Positions 17,844 through 26,698 of a stretch of DNA of 64,000 bases are shown here, piece by piece. The stretch's first letter is position 1. Each line of letters starts with the position of its first letter. A program made the translations under genes and the position numbers. The stretch comes from Microvirga sp. ACRRW (GTDB lineage Bacteria > Pseudomonadota > Alphaproteobacteria > Rhizobiales > Beijerinckiaceae), in contig NZ_JAKRNJ010000004.1 in the NCBI RefSeq assembly GCF_022346925.1, forward strand, positions 62,001-126,000, in the 5' to 3' direction. The notes under the pieces were generated by a model. The model was given only the letters and a program-made list of their open reading frames with translations, made no database searches and was not told where the DNA came from.

Positions 17844-18524
17844 ATGCGGCATTGGCGCGGCCCGTTCGACCGGCAGGGCTATCACCACGGCAATCTGAAG
17901 GAGGCGCTGATAGAAGCGGCGCAGCGCTTCATTGCCGAGCGTGGCCTTGGCGGTTTTACCCTGGCCGATGCCGCCAAGCTCGTGGGCGTGACGCCCGCAG
18001 CCCTCTACCGCCATTTCCGAGGCCGGGAAGCCTTGGTGGCGGAAGTGGCGTTCCGGGGCTTCGACGAGCTCGCCAAGCGGCTCGGCAAGGCCCTGCAGAG
18101 CGACGGCACGCCCCGGGAGCGTTTCACCCGCATGGGCGAGGCCTATCTCGCCTTCGCGGAGCAGGAGCCGGGCTTCTATGCCGCCATGTTCTCAGCCAAG
18201 CCAACCGCTGAAGGCGAGAATTGCGGCCCCTGGGGCAAGGGCTCTTCCGACAAGGCTGCGGCTGCTCCTGAGCGCGCCAATACCGCCTTCGATTACCTGG
18301 TAGAGGCGCTCATGAAGACCTATCCCGAGGGCTTCCAGAACGTGGACGTGCGCTTCATCGCCCTGGAGGTCTGGGCCCTCTCCCACGGCATTGCCACCCT
18401 GGACGCCGCAGGGCAGCTTCCCAAGGGTCCGGGCCTGCCGGACAAGTACGAGCTTTTGCGCGCCGGTGTTTTGGCCCTCGTCCATGGCGCCCTGAAGGAC
18501 AGGCCGGAAGCCAAGGTCCAATAA
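17844..18524 (+). CDS. TetR/AcrR-family transcriptional regulator
   Basis: A 226-residue one-component repressor. The N-terminal helix-turn-helix is clear (GGFTLADAAKLVGVTPAALYRHFRGREALVAEV, residues 32-64), with a WHG-type C-terminal ligand domain. AAAGGA lies 8 bases before the ATG. A 9-bp inverted repeat downstream, at 18635-18659 before the DUF2852 gene, is a plausible operator. The ligand is unknown. Confidence 0.9.
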   Translation: MRHWRGPFDRQGYHHGNLKEALIEAAQRFIAERGLGGFTLADAAKLVGVTPAALYRHFRGREALVAEVAFRGFDELAKRLGKALQSDGTPRERFTRMGEAYLAFAEQEPGFYAAMFSAKPTAEGENCGPWGKGSSDKAAAAPERANTAFDYLVEALMKTYPEGFQNVDVRFIALEVWALSHGIATLDAAGQLPKGPGLPDKYELLRAGVLALVHGALKDRPEAKVQ

Positions 18525-18634
18525 CCCTCCCCTGCTCGGCTTGGGCGTACTCAGCGACCAACAGGCATCTCCAAGGCAGGCCTCTTCCAAAAAAACCGAC
18601 CTTCCTTCCCTTGAAAGAGCCAAAATCGATCCGC

Positions 18635-18659
18635 ATGTTAATGTTGTTAGCATTAACAT
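18635..18659. promoter_or_regulatory. 9-bp inverted repeat, candidate TetR operator
   Basis: ATGTTAATG (18635-18643) and CATTAACAT (18651-18659) are perfect inverted repeats with a 7-bp spacer, 15 bases before the DUF2852 start. Arm length, AT-rich content and the adjoining TetR gene support a repressor binding site; it could instead be a hairpin in the leader. Confidence 0.5.
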
Positions 18660-18673
18660 AGCGAGACCCAACG

Positions 18674-19147
18674 ATGCCTGACTCTGCTTCAACCGCCTGG
18701 AATCAGGGCCCTCATGCGGGACCTTGGAACAATGGCGCTCACCGTCGCTGCGGGCGCTCCCCCCGACGCGGTCTGGAGATCGCCGTCATCATCCTGGGCT
18801 TCATCTTTGCCTGGCCGCTCGCGCTGGCCTACCTGGTGTGGAAAATGTGTGGATATCCGAAATACGATGAGGCGAAAGCCTTCTTCCGCGACACCGTCGG
18901 CCGCGCCTCCGAGGACATCTTCGGCGCGCGCCGCTCCAACGGCTTCGGCTATGCCGGCTCCGGCAACGCGGCCTTCGACGATTACCGCCGCAGCGAACTT
19001 GAGCGCCTCGAGGAAGAGCGCCGCAAGCTCGACGAGGAAGCCCGCGAGTTCCGCAACTTCGTGGAAGAGCTGAAGCGCGCCAAGGACCGGGAGGAGTTCG
19101 ACGCCTTCATGGCCAAGCGTCGCGGCAACGGCCCGACGAACGCTTAA
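18674..19147 (+). CDS. DUF2852 membrane-anchored protein
   Basis: A 157-residue protein with one hydrophobic segment (LEIAVIILGFIFAWPLALAYLVW, residues 34-56) followed by the DUF2852 region and a charged coiled coil (LERLEEERRKLDEEAREFRNFVEEL). The family is found in alphaproteobacteria and has no established function. It follows the TetR gene by 149 bases with an operator-like repeat in between, which suggests regulation by that protein. Confidence 0.85.
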   Translation: MPDSASTAWNQGPHAGPWNNGAHRRCGRSPRRGLEIAVIILGFIFAWPLALAYLVWKMCGYPKYDEAKAFFRDTVGRASEDIFGARRSNGFGYAGSGNAAFDDYRRSELERLEEERRKLDEEAREFRNFVEELKRAKDREEFDAFMAKRRGNGPTNA

Positions 19148-19160
19148 GCTTGAAAACAAA

Positions 19161-19190
19161 AGAAGCGCCCTTCCGGGCGCTTCTGCTTTT
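19161..19190 (+). terminator. Rho-independent terminator after DUF2852 gene
   Basis: A perfect 10-bp stem (19161-19170 with 19175-19184, core GCGCCC) with a TTCC tetraloop is followed by GCTTTT. It starts 14 bases after the stop codon. Confidence 0.85.
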
Positions 19191-19202
19191 AAGTTGCTCC
19201 TC

Positions 19203-19295
19203 GCGTCATGGCCGGGCTTGTTCCGGCCATCTCGGCGCTGAAAGGCGATGCATCTCAATCCATCGAGGTCACCGGTACGAGGCCGGTGATGACGC
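19203..19295. repeat. Imperfect palindromic repeat
   Basis: The outer ends GCGTCAT (19203-19209) and ATGACGC (19289-19295) are complementary, and an internal ATGGCCGG...CCGGCCAT hairpin matches the one after gpmA. This suggests a dispersed palindromic family shared by at least two sites of the window. Confidence 0.5.
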
Positions 19296-19312
19296 GTCAG
19301 GCTTGCGAAGCG

Positions 19313-19951
19313 CTACGCCTTCTTCAAACACCCCGCCGCGAGCTTCACGAAAGCACGTGCGCGATGCGAGAGGCCTTCCGGCTGCGGCTTCGACCAGTCG
19401 ATGCCGTGCTTTTCATCCGACGACAGTTCACCGAAGGTCTGCGTGAAACCGTCCGGCTGGAACATGGGATCGTAGCCGAACCCCTTCTCGCCGCGCGGCG
19501 GCCAAACGGCCTCTCCGAACACGCGCCCCTCGAACAACTCCTCATGCCCGTCGGGCCAGGCGATGACGAGGGCGGAAACGAAATGCGCCCGATTGTCGGT
19601 CGCTTCGCGCTTCTGCATTTCGCGATGCACGCGCTCCATGGCGGCGTAAAAATCCTTGTTCGGACCGGCCCAATCCGCCGTGAACAATCCCGGCGCTCCA
19701 TCGAGCGCATGAACGCACAGGCCGGAATCGTCGGAGAGCGCAGGCAGACCTGTTGCCTTTGCTGCCGCATGCGCCTTGATGGCGGCGTTTTCGGCGAACA
19801 TGTGCCCCGTCTCGTCGGGCACCGGCAGGCCCAGTTCGCCTGCCGACACGGCTTCGATGCCGAACGGCGCAAGCAGTTCCTGCATTTCGCGCAGCTTGCC
19901 CGCATTATGCGTGGCGATGACGACTTTGCCGGCGAGAGGACGGCGCTGCAT
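19313..19951 (-). CDS. rdgB: RdgB/HAM1 non-canonical purine NTP pyrophosphatase
   Basis: Housecleaning enzyme that hydrolyses dITP, XTP and ITP to monophosphates and so keeps them out of DNA and RNA. The 212-residue protein has [13 protein letters not shown] at the N-terminus and [25 protein letters not shown], which holds the metal- and base-binding residues. It overlaps the rph stop by one base. Confidence 0.95.
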   Translation of the reverse strand: MQRRPLAGKVVIATHNAGKLREMQELLAPFGIEAVSAGELGLPVPDETGHMFAENAAIKAHAAAKATGLPALSDDSGLCVHALDGAPGLFTADWAGPNKDFYAAMERVHREMQKREATDNRAHFVSALVIAWPDGHEELFEGRVFGEAVWPPRGEKGFGYDPMFQPDGFTQTFGELSSDEKHGIDWSKPQPEGLSHRARAFVKLAAGCLKKA

Positions 19952-20664
19952 CAGGCAACCGCCTTCTTCTGCAAATCGACCAGTTGCGCAACACCCGCCT
20001 TAGCGAGGCGCAGCAGGCTCAGGAATTCCTCTTCGGAGAAGGGCTTTCCTTCCGCCGTGCCCTGCACTTCCACGATGCCGCCGGAGCCTGTGATGACGAA
20101 GTTCGCATCCGTCTCGGCGGCTGAATCCTCCGCGTAATCAAGATCGAGGACCGGCGTGCCCTGATAGATGCCGCAGGAGATGGCGGCGACCGGCTCGCGC
20201 AGCGGATTGATGGAAATGATCGAGCGGTTCTGCATCCAGGTGAAGCACTCGTGCAGGGCAACCCATGCGCCCGTGATCGAGGCGGTGCGGGTGCCGCCGT
20301 CGGCCTGGATCACGTCGCAATCGAGCACGATCTGCCGTTCACCGATGGCAGGCAGGTTCACGACGGCGCGAAGCGAGCGGCCGATGAGGCGCTGGATCTC
20401 CTGGGTGCGGCCCGAAGGCTTGCCGGAATTGACCTCGCGCCTTGTGCGCTCATGGGTGGCGCGGGGCAGCATGGAATATTCCGCCGTCACCCAGCCCTTG
20501 CCTGTGCCGCGCAGCCACGGCGGACCTTTTTCCTCGAGCGAGGCCGTGCACAGCACCTTGGTATTGCCGAAGGAGACGAGGCAGGAGCCTTCCGCGTAGC
20601 GCGCGACGCTCCGCTCCAGGGTCACGGGACGCAGTTCGTCGGGGGCGCGGTTGGAAGGACGCAT
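19951..20664 (-). CDS. rph: Ribonuclease PH
   Basis: Phosphorolytic 3'-5' exoribonuclease that trims tRNA 3' ends. The 237-residue form starting at ATG 20664 ([14 protein letters not shown]) has the normal family length and a GGAGA site about 8 bases upstream; the frame could start five codons earlier. Typical blocks are [36 protein letters not shown] and the phosphate-binding [18 protein letters not shown]. It is co-transcribed with rdgB and divergent from hrcA. Confidence 0.95.
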   Translation of the reverse strand: MRPSNRAPDELRPVTLERSVARYAEGSCLVSFGNTKVLCTASLEEKGPPWLRGTGKGWVTAEYSMLPRATHERTRREVNSGKPSGRTQEIQRLIGRSLRAVVNLPAIGERQIVLDCDVIQADGGTRTASITGAWVALHECFTWMQNRSIISINPLREPVAAISCGIYQGTPVLDLDYAEDSAAETDANFVITGSGGIVEVQGTAEGKPFSEEEFLSLLRLAKAGVAQLVDLQKKAVA

Positions 20665-20716
20665 GATCGAAATCTCCATGAGGCTTGTCAGGAGGCCTGT
20701 TTGAGGCCACGAAGCC

Positions 20717-20745
20717 CTTTAGGCAAGCTCAAGCCTTGCCTAAAG
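20717..20745. promoter_or_regulatory. 11-bp inverted repeat between rph and hrcA
   Basis: CTTTAGGCAAG (20717-20727) and CTTGCCTAAAG (20735-20745) are perfect inverted repeats with a 7-bp spacer, in the divergent rph/hrcA promoter region. It is not a CIRCE element (TTAGCACTC-N9-GAGTGCTAA). It could be an operator or a leader hairpin. Confidence 0.45.
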
Positions 20746-20808
20746 CACCTTTCATCCGCACATAATGCTGACTTGCAGGGTGGAATTGTGAAAGCGTAGA
20801 ACCCTTCC

Positions 20809-21900
20809 ATGCACGCAACCGGCTCCTTCTCGAATCTGTCGGACGCCCGCGCCATCGCGGAGCTGAACGACCGTTCACGCGAAATCTTCCGCCAGATCGT
20901 CGAGAGTTATCTCGTGACCGGCGAGCCCGTGGGCTCGCGCCATCTCTCGCGGCTCCTGCCGATGACGCTCTCCCCGGCCTCGATCCGCAACGTCATGGCG
21001 GATCTGGAGGCGGCGGGGCTGATCTTCGCGCCCCATACCAGCGCCGGACGTCTGCCGACGGAAATCGGCCTGCGTTTCTTCGTGGATGCCATGTTGGAGA
21101 TCGGCGACGTGACCGCCGACGAGCGGACGCGGATCGAAGCGCAGATGCGGGCCGCAGCCAGCGGACACACCATGGAAACGGCGCTTGCCGAGGCCTCGGC
21201 GCTGCTGTCGGGCGTCTCGCGCGGCGCTGGCGTGGTGGTGACGTCGAAATCCAATGCGCGCCTCAAGCATATCGAGTTCGTGCGCCTCGATCCCGCCCGC
21301 TCGCTCGTGGTGCTGGTCTCGGAGGACGGCTCCGTGGAGAACCGGCTTCTCGACCTGCCCCTGGGCCTGCCCGCAGGCGCGCTGATCGAGGCCGGAAACT
21401 TTCTCAACGCTCGCATCCAGGGCAAGACCCTCGGCGATCTCAAGCAGGAGATCGAGACGCGACGCGGCGAGATGGAGCGAGAGCTCGACACGCTCACCGC
21501 CAAGCTCGTGGAAGCGGGACTCGCCACCACGGTCGGCCCGGCGGACTCGCGCCAGCTCATCGTGCGCGGACAGGCGAACCTGCTCGACGATCTGAAGGCG
21601 GCGGACGACCTGGAGCGCATTCGCCTGCTCTTCTCCGATCTCGAAACACAGACAGACGTGATCGACCTGCTCAGCCGCGCGGAAGGCGGCGAAGGCGTTC
21701 GCATCTTCATCGGGTCGGAGAACAAACTGTTTTCGCTCTCCGGCTCCTCGATGATCGCAGCCCCCTTCAGGGACGGCAGCCAGAAGATCGTCGGCGTACT
21801 CGGCGTCATCGGCCCGACGCGGCTGAACTACGCCCGCATCGTGCCGATGGTGGATTACACGGCGAAGGTGATTTCGCGCATCCTCGAACAGGGACGCTGA
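20809..21900 (+). CDS. hrcA: Heat-inducible transcriptional repressor HrcA
   Basis: Repressor of groESL-type heat-shock operons through CIRCE operators, with activity maintained by GroE. The 363-residue product has the N-terminal winged helix ([30 protein letters not shown] and [32 protein letters not shown]) and the family C-terminal domain ending [24 protein letters not shown]. It is divergent from rph. No CIRCE repeat is visible at its own promoter. Confidence 0.96.
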   Translation: MHATGSFSNLSDARAIAELNDRSREIFRQIVESYLVTGEPVGSRHLSRLLPMTLSPASIRNVMADLEAAGLIFAPHTSAGRLPTEIGLRFFVDAMLEIGDVTADERTRIEAQMRAAASGHTMETALAEASALLSGVSRGAGVVVTSKSNARLKHIEFVRLDPARSLVVLVSEDGSVENRLLDLPLGLPAGALIEAGNFLNARIQGKTLGDLKQEIETRRGEMERELDTLTAKLVEAGLATTVGPADSRQLIVRGQANLLDDLKAADDLERIRLLFSDLETQTDVIDLLSRAEGGEGVRIFIGSENKLFSLSGSSMIAAPFRDGSQKIVGVLGVIGPTRLNYARIVPMVDYTAKVISRILEQGR

Positions 21901-21909
21901 CGAGACGCC

Positions 21910-22944
21910 TCAAGGCCGTTTCTTCAGATCTCGCGAGAAGATGGCCGCAATTCTATCCGCCAATTGCGCATGAATCGCCGCGCGCGGCCGCGCTCCGCCA
22001 TCCTCGCACAAGGGATCTTCATCGCCCTCCGCCTTCAGAAGCTCCGGCCCCTCAGGCTTGCATTCGCCCAGGAAGGAAAAATGGGAAGCGTCGGGGACCG
22101 CATCATATCCACCTCCTGGAATGCTTCGCGCGAGCTTCGATCCTTCGACGGCAGGGATGATCCAGCCCGGGCGCCCGAGATTGATGATGTGGGTTGGAAC
22201 GGCAATCGCGGCCAGACTCTCCGGTCGGTAGGCCTGCGCCATCGCTGGATCCACTGCGATCACGCTCTTGATGCGCTCGTCCAGGTTGGAACGGTTGAAG
22301 CGCTCCTTGTCCAGCGCGCGGAAATTCACGCCGCCCCGAACGAACCAGGCGCATTCGGGGCCTGCGGCATTTCCTTCGCAATAGCTCGCATAAGTTTCGG
22401 CGTCGGCCCGCGCCCCTGCAAGCGCAAGCGCCGTATGTCCGCCCAGTGAAAACCCAACCACGCCGATCCTGTCCGGGTCGATGCGGACGCCGAACGTCGC
22501 ATCAGTCATTATCGCTGTGAGTACGGCGGACATATCGGCGGGGCGATTCCAGATCCTGATAGTCGAAGCCTGCGCTGCATCGCCGGATGTACTGCCTGGA
22601 TGGTTCGGCGCCGCGACGACGAAACCCTGCCCGGCCAGATGCGATGCAAGCCAACTGAGATTCGGCGCATTGCCGCCGGATCCGTGAGAAAGCAGCACAA
22701 GCGGGAGGCGGCCTTCCGTAGGAGATGCATTTCTCATCGCGGCGACACCTCGGAAGAGGAGGTTATCTCCGACGAGGGTAATTTGGCCGCCTTCGCCTGC
22801 CGGATACCATACGGAAACGGAGAGATCCGATCCGCGCTCCGGCGCCAGGACGGAGAGCGTGCGGAAGCCGACGGTCTCGGTAGCCTCGGCGTTTGGAACG
22901 GCGCCGAAAAACGCCAGGGCAAATAGAGAAAGAGCAGGTTTCAT
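21910..22944 (-). CDS. Secreted alpha/beta-hydrolase (PAF-acetylhydrolase/dienelactone-hydrolase-like)
   Basis: A 344-residue protein with a signal peptide (residues 1-21, ending AEA). The alpha/beta-hydrolase elements are LLSHGSGGNAPNLSWLASHLAGQG (oxyanion region), the nucleophile elbow GFSLGG and a late PDASHFSFL that supplies the catalytic histidine. It probably cleaves a lipid or ester in the periplasm; the substrate is unknown. It is divergent from an AraC regulator, and the two share an intergenic 24-bp palindrome, which suggests that they form a regulator-target pair. Confidence 0.85.
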   Translation of the reverse strand: MKPALSLFALAFFGAVPNAEATETVGFRTLSVLAPERGSDLSVSVWYPAGEGGQITLVGDNLLFRGVAAMRNASPTEGRLPLVLLSHGSGGNAPNLSWLASHLAGQGFVVAAPNHPGSTSGDAAQASTIRIWNRPADMSAVLTAIMTDATFGVRIDPDRIGVVGFSLGGHTALALAGARADAETYASYCEGNAAGPECAWFVRGGVNFRALDKERFNRSNLDERIKSVIAVDPAMAQAYRPESLAAIAVPTHIINLGRPGWIIPAVEGSKLARSIPGGGYDAVPDASHFSFLGECKPEGPELLKAEGDEDPLCEDGGARPRAAIHAQLADRIAAIFSRDLKKRP

Positions 22945-23010
22945 GATTGGCCTTCAGATCGATCCGCCCATCGCGGATCGCCTGAACCTGCGTATTGCGG
23001 CCTTAGCTTT

Positions 23011-23034
23011 CGACCTCGATCGTGATCGAGGTCG
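23011..23034. promoter_or_regulatory. 24-bp palindrome between hydrolase and AraC regulator
   Basis: CGACCTCGATC (23011-23021) and GATCGAGGTCG (23024-23034) are perfect 11-bp inverted repeats separated by 2 bp. The palindrome is centred about 60 bases upstream of the AraC-type gene and 78 bases upstream of the hydrolase gene, so one bound protein could control both. Confidence 0.5.
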
Positions 23035-23082
23035 TCCGAAATCGCGTTTTAGGCCATAAGAGGTTCAGAAAAGGCCCTCCTA

Positions 23083-24159
23083 ATGCTGTCTCTCCCCCTG
23101 CCCTTCGTCGTCGCCCTTCTGCTCCTCATCCTCCTGGGCCAGATGCTGCGACACCCATTGGAAACGCGCGCCAGTCGCCTGTTCCTGGCTCTTCTGAGCG
23201 CCTATGCGGTGCAGTCGCTCATCGTCGGGCTGCGATGGGGCTATGGCTGGACCTGGATCCTGCCATTGCAATCGGTACTCGCGGCCCTGCTCGCCCCCCT
23301 GGCTTGGCTGTGCTTCCGCGCGCTCGTCCACGAAGACCTGAACCGTAAAGTTGCGATCTGGCTTCATGGGCTTCCCGTCGCCTGCGTGCTCCTTCTCGTG
23401 GCTCTATGGCCGGAAGGGATCGACCTTGTGCTCATCGCCACCTTTCTCGGCTATGGGCTGGCCCTTGCGCGGCTGGCCCGGAAGGGGCCGGATGCGCTCA
23501 GCCGTGCATCCTTCGAGGGAGCCGTTTCCACATCGAGCGCATTGTGGGCGACGGCGGTGATGCTTCTGCTTTCCGCCATGCTCGAAGTTATCGTGGCATT
23601 GGACCTCACCTGGAGCGGAGGCGCCTACGCAGCTATGGCCGTGGGGATCGGCAATGTGGTTGCCCTCCTGGTTCTCGGCCTGGCCGCCGCCATTGCGGGC
23701 GGTAGCCAATCCGGCACGGATACGCCATCCGCTGCGGAGGATGATTCCATCGCGGAGCCCGCGGATGAAGATGTGATGATCGTTGCCAAGCTGGATCGGA
23801 TGATGCGCGAGAAGCGTCCGTTCGAGGATCTGGATCTCAGCCTGGAACGTCTCGCCCGCAAGACCTTGATCCCGGCTCGCCGCATCTCAAGTGCAATCAA
23901 TCGTGTGACAGGCAAGAACGTCTCGCAATACATCAACGATCATCGGATTGCTGAAGCTTGCCGGCTTCTGACCGAAACGGATGAGCCCATCACGACGATC
24001 ATGTTCAAGGCCGGATTTCAGACGAAGTCGAACTTCAATCGTGAATTCCGCCGGGTCACGGAAATGTCTCCTAGGGCATGGAGAACGACCATCCATCGCA
24101 AGGATGAAATCGGCGCAGCAGCTTGGCGACAAGGCGTAGCCGATCTCACGCATTCTTGA
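23083..24159 (+). CDS. Membrane-anchored AraC-family transcriptional regulator
   Basis: A 358-residue protein with seven predicted membrane helices in residues 1-208 and a C-terminal AraC DNA-binding domain (residues about 250-345: LSLERLARKTLIPARRISSAINRVTG and PITTIMFKAGFQTKSNFNREFRRVTEMSP). Membrane-bound AraC regulators sense signals at the membrane. It is divergent from the secreted alpha/beta-hydrolase, its likely target. Confidence 0.88.
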   Translation: MLSLPLPFVVALLLLILLGQMLRHPLETRASRLFLALLSAYAVQSLIVGLRWGYGWTWILPLQSVLAALLAPLAWLCFRALVHEDLNRKVAIWLHGLPVACVLLLVALWPEGIDLVLIATFLGYGLALARLARKGPDALSRASFEGAVSTSSALWATAVMLLLSAMLEVIVALDLTWSGGAYAAMAVGIGNVVALLVLGLAAAIAGGSQSGTDTPSAAEDDSIAEPADEDVMIVAKLDRMMREKRPFEDLDLSLERLARKTLIPARRISSAINRVTGKNVSQYINDHRIAEACRLLTETDEPITTIMFKAGFQTKSNFNREFRRVTEMSPRAWRTTIHRKDEIGAAAWRQGVADLTHS

Positions 24160-24359
24160 ACAGGCAGACTAAACCTTGCTTGGCCGTTGACGCAGGCTTG
24201 AAGAAGCGCGCTCGCAAGCCTTTGCGGATCAGGCAACCACTCGATCACCTTTCTTCGCAATCTCACGTTACTTCGTAAAGGGAAACCATCCTGCCGTTAG
24301 GCGTTAAACCTCCGGCCCATGGAAAGCGGCTCATATTCCCATCAACCTAGGAGGTTTCC

Positions 24360-24764
24360 GTGAAGACACTTTCGATGATTGCCGGCACCGGTCTTCTGAT
24401 GCTTGGCGCTTTCGGCGCCGCGCAAGCACAGGTCAGCGGCACGCCGAACTCTCCCTTCCCGAATGCTGCTCCGCATGAAATCCGCACGGTGAACGGCATC
24501 CCGTGCCGCACCGTTCTGGATCGTGAGAGCGGCGCACGCATTCCGGTACAATGCGCGGTCCCGACCGGCATGGTCGGCATGGACCCCGGCTCCACCGGCA
24601 GCATTCTCGTGAGTCCGCCAGCTGGCGGCGCCATCTCCGGCACACCGGGTTCCGCCTTCCCGAATGCCGCTCCGCATGAAATCCGCGTCATCAATGGCGT
24701 TCCCTGCCGCACCGTGCTCGTGCAGGGCACGAACGAGCGCGTTCCTGTTGAGTGCGCCCGTTAA
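24360..24764 (+). CDS. Small secreted protein with an internal tandem duplication
   Basis: A 134-residue protein with a signal peptide (cleaved near AQAQ, residue 24). The mature chain consists of two near-identical 41-residue units, residues 26-66 and 93-133, built on SGTPxSxFPNAAPHEIR and NGxPCRTVL...CA, joined by a glycine/proline-rich linker. Each unit has two cysteines (49/65 and 116/132), so two intra-unit disulfides are likely. The start is GTG at 24360 with a perfect AGGAGG 5 bases before it. It is monocistronic and ends in a strong terminator. I do not recognise the family. Confidence 0.8.
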   Translation: MKTLSMIAGTGLLMLGAFGAAQAQVSGTPNSPFPNAAPHEIRTVNGIPCRTVLDRESGARIPVQCAVPTGMVGMDPGSTGSILVSPPAGGAISGTPGSAFPNAAPHEIRVINGVPCRTVLVQGTNERVPVECAR

Positions 24765-24785
24765 ATTCTCAACATACCTTCCAGT

Positions 24786-24824
24786 GACAAGCCCAGGCTC
24801 CATCAGCCTGGGCTTGTCGCTTTT
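24786..24824 (+). terminator. Strong Rho-independent terminator
   Basis: A perfect 14-bp stem (24786-24799 with 24805-24818) with a 5-base loop is followed by GCTTTT, 21 bases after the stop of the duplicated secreted protein. Confidence 0.88.
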
Positions 24825-25109
24825 GGCGACAGCCTTGAAGAACAGCCTCATTTGCCGGTCCCTGCTGACGGGCAGGCAGTGTCGCGCTTCGCTAGAGCAG
24901 GTGTTTACTCGTTGCCCCACGGCAGAAGCCTGCTATGAGGGGGCATGACACGTACAGATCTCCCGACTTGGCCGCGAATGACGCCGCCGTAGCGCTCCCG
25001 CTGATAGCGCTTGCGAACCTCAGCAATTCCTTCAATCCGCCTTCGACACTATTTCCGCCGCATGCCATTGCGGCTGCGCAGCCTTTGACAGGGCTCTCGA
25101 GATTTCCCC
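24825..25109. other. Intergenic stretch before the SulP gene
   Basis: No convincing gene is seen here. A short open frame that runs into the SulP gene lacks a ribosome binding site and protein-like composition. No clear promoter boxes or repeats stand out. Confidence 0.5.
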
Positions 25110-26588
25110 ATGATCCAGCTTTCCCGCCTCAAGGCCGAATGGTTCCCGAACGTTCGTGCTGATCTTCTCGCCGGCACGGTGGTCGCCCTCGCGCTCATCC
25201 CCGAGGCCATCGCGTTCTCGATCATCGCCGGCGTCGACCCACAGGTCGGCCTCTACGCCTCGTTCTGCATCGCGGTCATTACTGCCATCGCGGGCGGACG
25301 CCCCGGCATGATTTCCGCCGCGACCGGCGCCATGGCGCTCGTCATGGGTTCGCTCGTGAAGGATCACGGGTTGCAGTATCTGCTTGCCGCCACGCTTCTC
25401 ACCGGCGCGCTCCAAATCGCAGCAGGCTTTTTGCGCCTCGGCGACCTCATGCGCTTTGTCTCCCGTTCCGTGGTGATAGGCTTCGTGAATGCGCTCGCCA
25501 TCCTGATCTTCATGGCGCAACTGCCGGAGTTCAACAATGCGCCGCCGCTCATGTACGGCATGGTCGCGGTGGGGCTTGCCATCATTTATCTGCTGCCACT
25601 GGTTACGAAGGCAGTACCATCGGCCCTGGTCACCATCGTGCTGCTCACGGCAGTTTCCATCTACTTCGGCTTCGATCTGCGCACCGTGGGCGATATGGGC
25701 CAGTTGCCGAGCGACTTGCCGGCTTTCGCGTTCCCCAACGTTCCGTTGAACCTTGAGACGATCAAGATCATCCTGCCCTATTCGCTGACGCTCGCCATGG
25801 TGGGCCTGCTCGAATCCCTCATGACTGCCGCCATCGTGGACGAGATGACGGACACGGACAGCTCGAAGAACCGGGAATGTACGGGCCAGGGCCTCGCCAA
25901 TATCGTGGCAGGCCTGTTCGGCGGCATGGCGGGCTGCGCCATGATCGGCCAGTCAGTGATCAACGTTTCCTCCGGCGGACGGGGACGGCTCTCCACCTTC
26001 TGGGCCGGCTCCTTCCTGCTCTTCCTCATCCTCGTGCTGGACGATTGGGTGCGTCAGATCCCCATGGCAGCCCTCGTCGCGGTCATGATCATGGTCTCGA
26101 TCAACACCTTTCAATGGGGCTCGATCCTGGCCATGCGCCTCCACCCGAAAAGCTCCAGCATCGTCATGCTGGCCACCGTCGCAGTCGTGGTGTTCACGCA
26201 CGACCTCGCCAAGGGCGTGCTGGTGGGCGTGATCCTGAGCGGTATCTTCTTTGCCCGGAAGGTCGCCAAGTTCTTCGGCGTCACCTCCGTGCGTGAGGGC
26301 GGCACTCGCACCTACCGTGTGAACGGCGAGATCTTCTTTGCCACGGCCGAGGCCTTCCACAGCGCCTTCGACTTCCGTGAGGAAGGCCTGGAGAAGATCG
26401 TTATCGACGTCCATGCCTCTCATTTCTGGGATATCACGGGTATCAACGCCCTCGACCGGGTTGTGCTGAAATTCCGCCACCACGATATTCCGGTGGAGAT
26501 CGTGGGCCTCAATGAGGCCAGCGCCACCCTGGTCGACAAGCTCGGAACCCACAACAAGGAGGGGGCCAAGCTGGCTTCGGGGCACTAA
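25110..26588 (+). CDS. SulP-family inorganic anion transporter
   Basis: A 492-residue SLC26/SulP protein with 10-12 membrane helices and a shortened C-terminal STAS domain (residues about 395-485, [17 protein letters not shown] and [23 protein letters not shown]). The family entry [34 protein letters not shown] is at residues 15-48. Substrates in the family include sulfate, bicarbonate and dicarboxylates; the sequence alone does not decide. It lies upstream of lepA in the same direction. Confidence 0.9.
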   Translation: MIQLSRLKAEWFPNVRADLLAGTVVALALIPEAIAFSIIAGVDPQVGLYASFCIAVITAIAGGRPGMISAATGAMALVMGSLVKDHGLQYLLAATLLTGALQIAAGFLRLGDLMRFVSRSVVIGFVNALAILIFMAQLPEFNNAPPLMYGMVAVGLAIIYLLPLVTKAVPSALVTIVLLTAVSIYFGFDLRTVGDMGQLPSDLPAFAFPNVPLNLETIKIILPYSLTLAMVGLLESLMTAAIVDEMTDTDSSKNRECTGQGLANIVAGLFGGMAGCAMIGQSVINVSSGGRGRLSTFWAGSFLLFLILVLDDWVRQIPMAALVAVMIMVSINTFQWGSILAMRLHPKSSSIVMLATVAVVVFTHDLAKGVLVGVILSGIFFARKVAKFFGVTSVREGGTRTYRVNGEIFFATAEAFHSAFDFREEGLEKIVIDVHASHFWDITGINALDRVVLKFRHHDIPVEIVGLNEASATLVDKLGTHNKEGAKLASGH

Positions 26589-26698
26589 AGAGCCGCAAAA
26601 GGCCGGAAACGGCCACGCGACACCGCCTTCCCTTGGCATTATGGGGCCGGGCTGCTATTGCCCGGCCAACAGGGTTTCATGCCCGCCCGAGTTTTATG

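Noticed and set aside
20680-20808. CIRCE operator before hrcA
   Set aside because: The intergenic inverted repeat has a different sequence and spacing from TTAGCACTC-N9-GAGTGCTAA.
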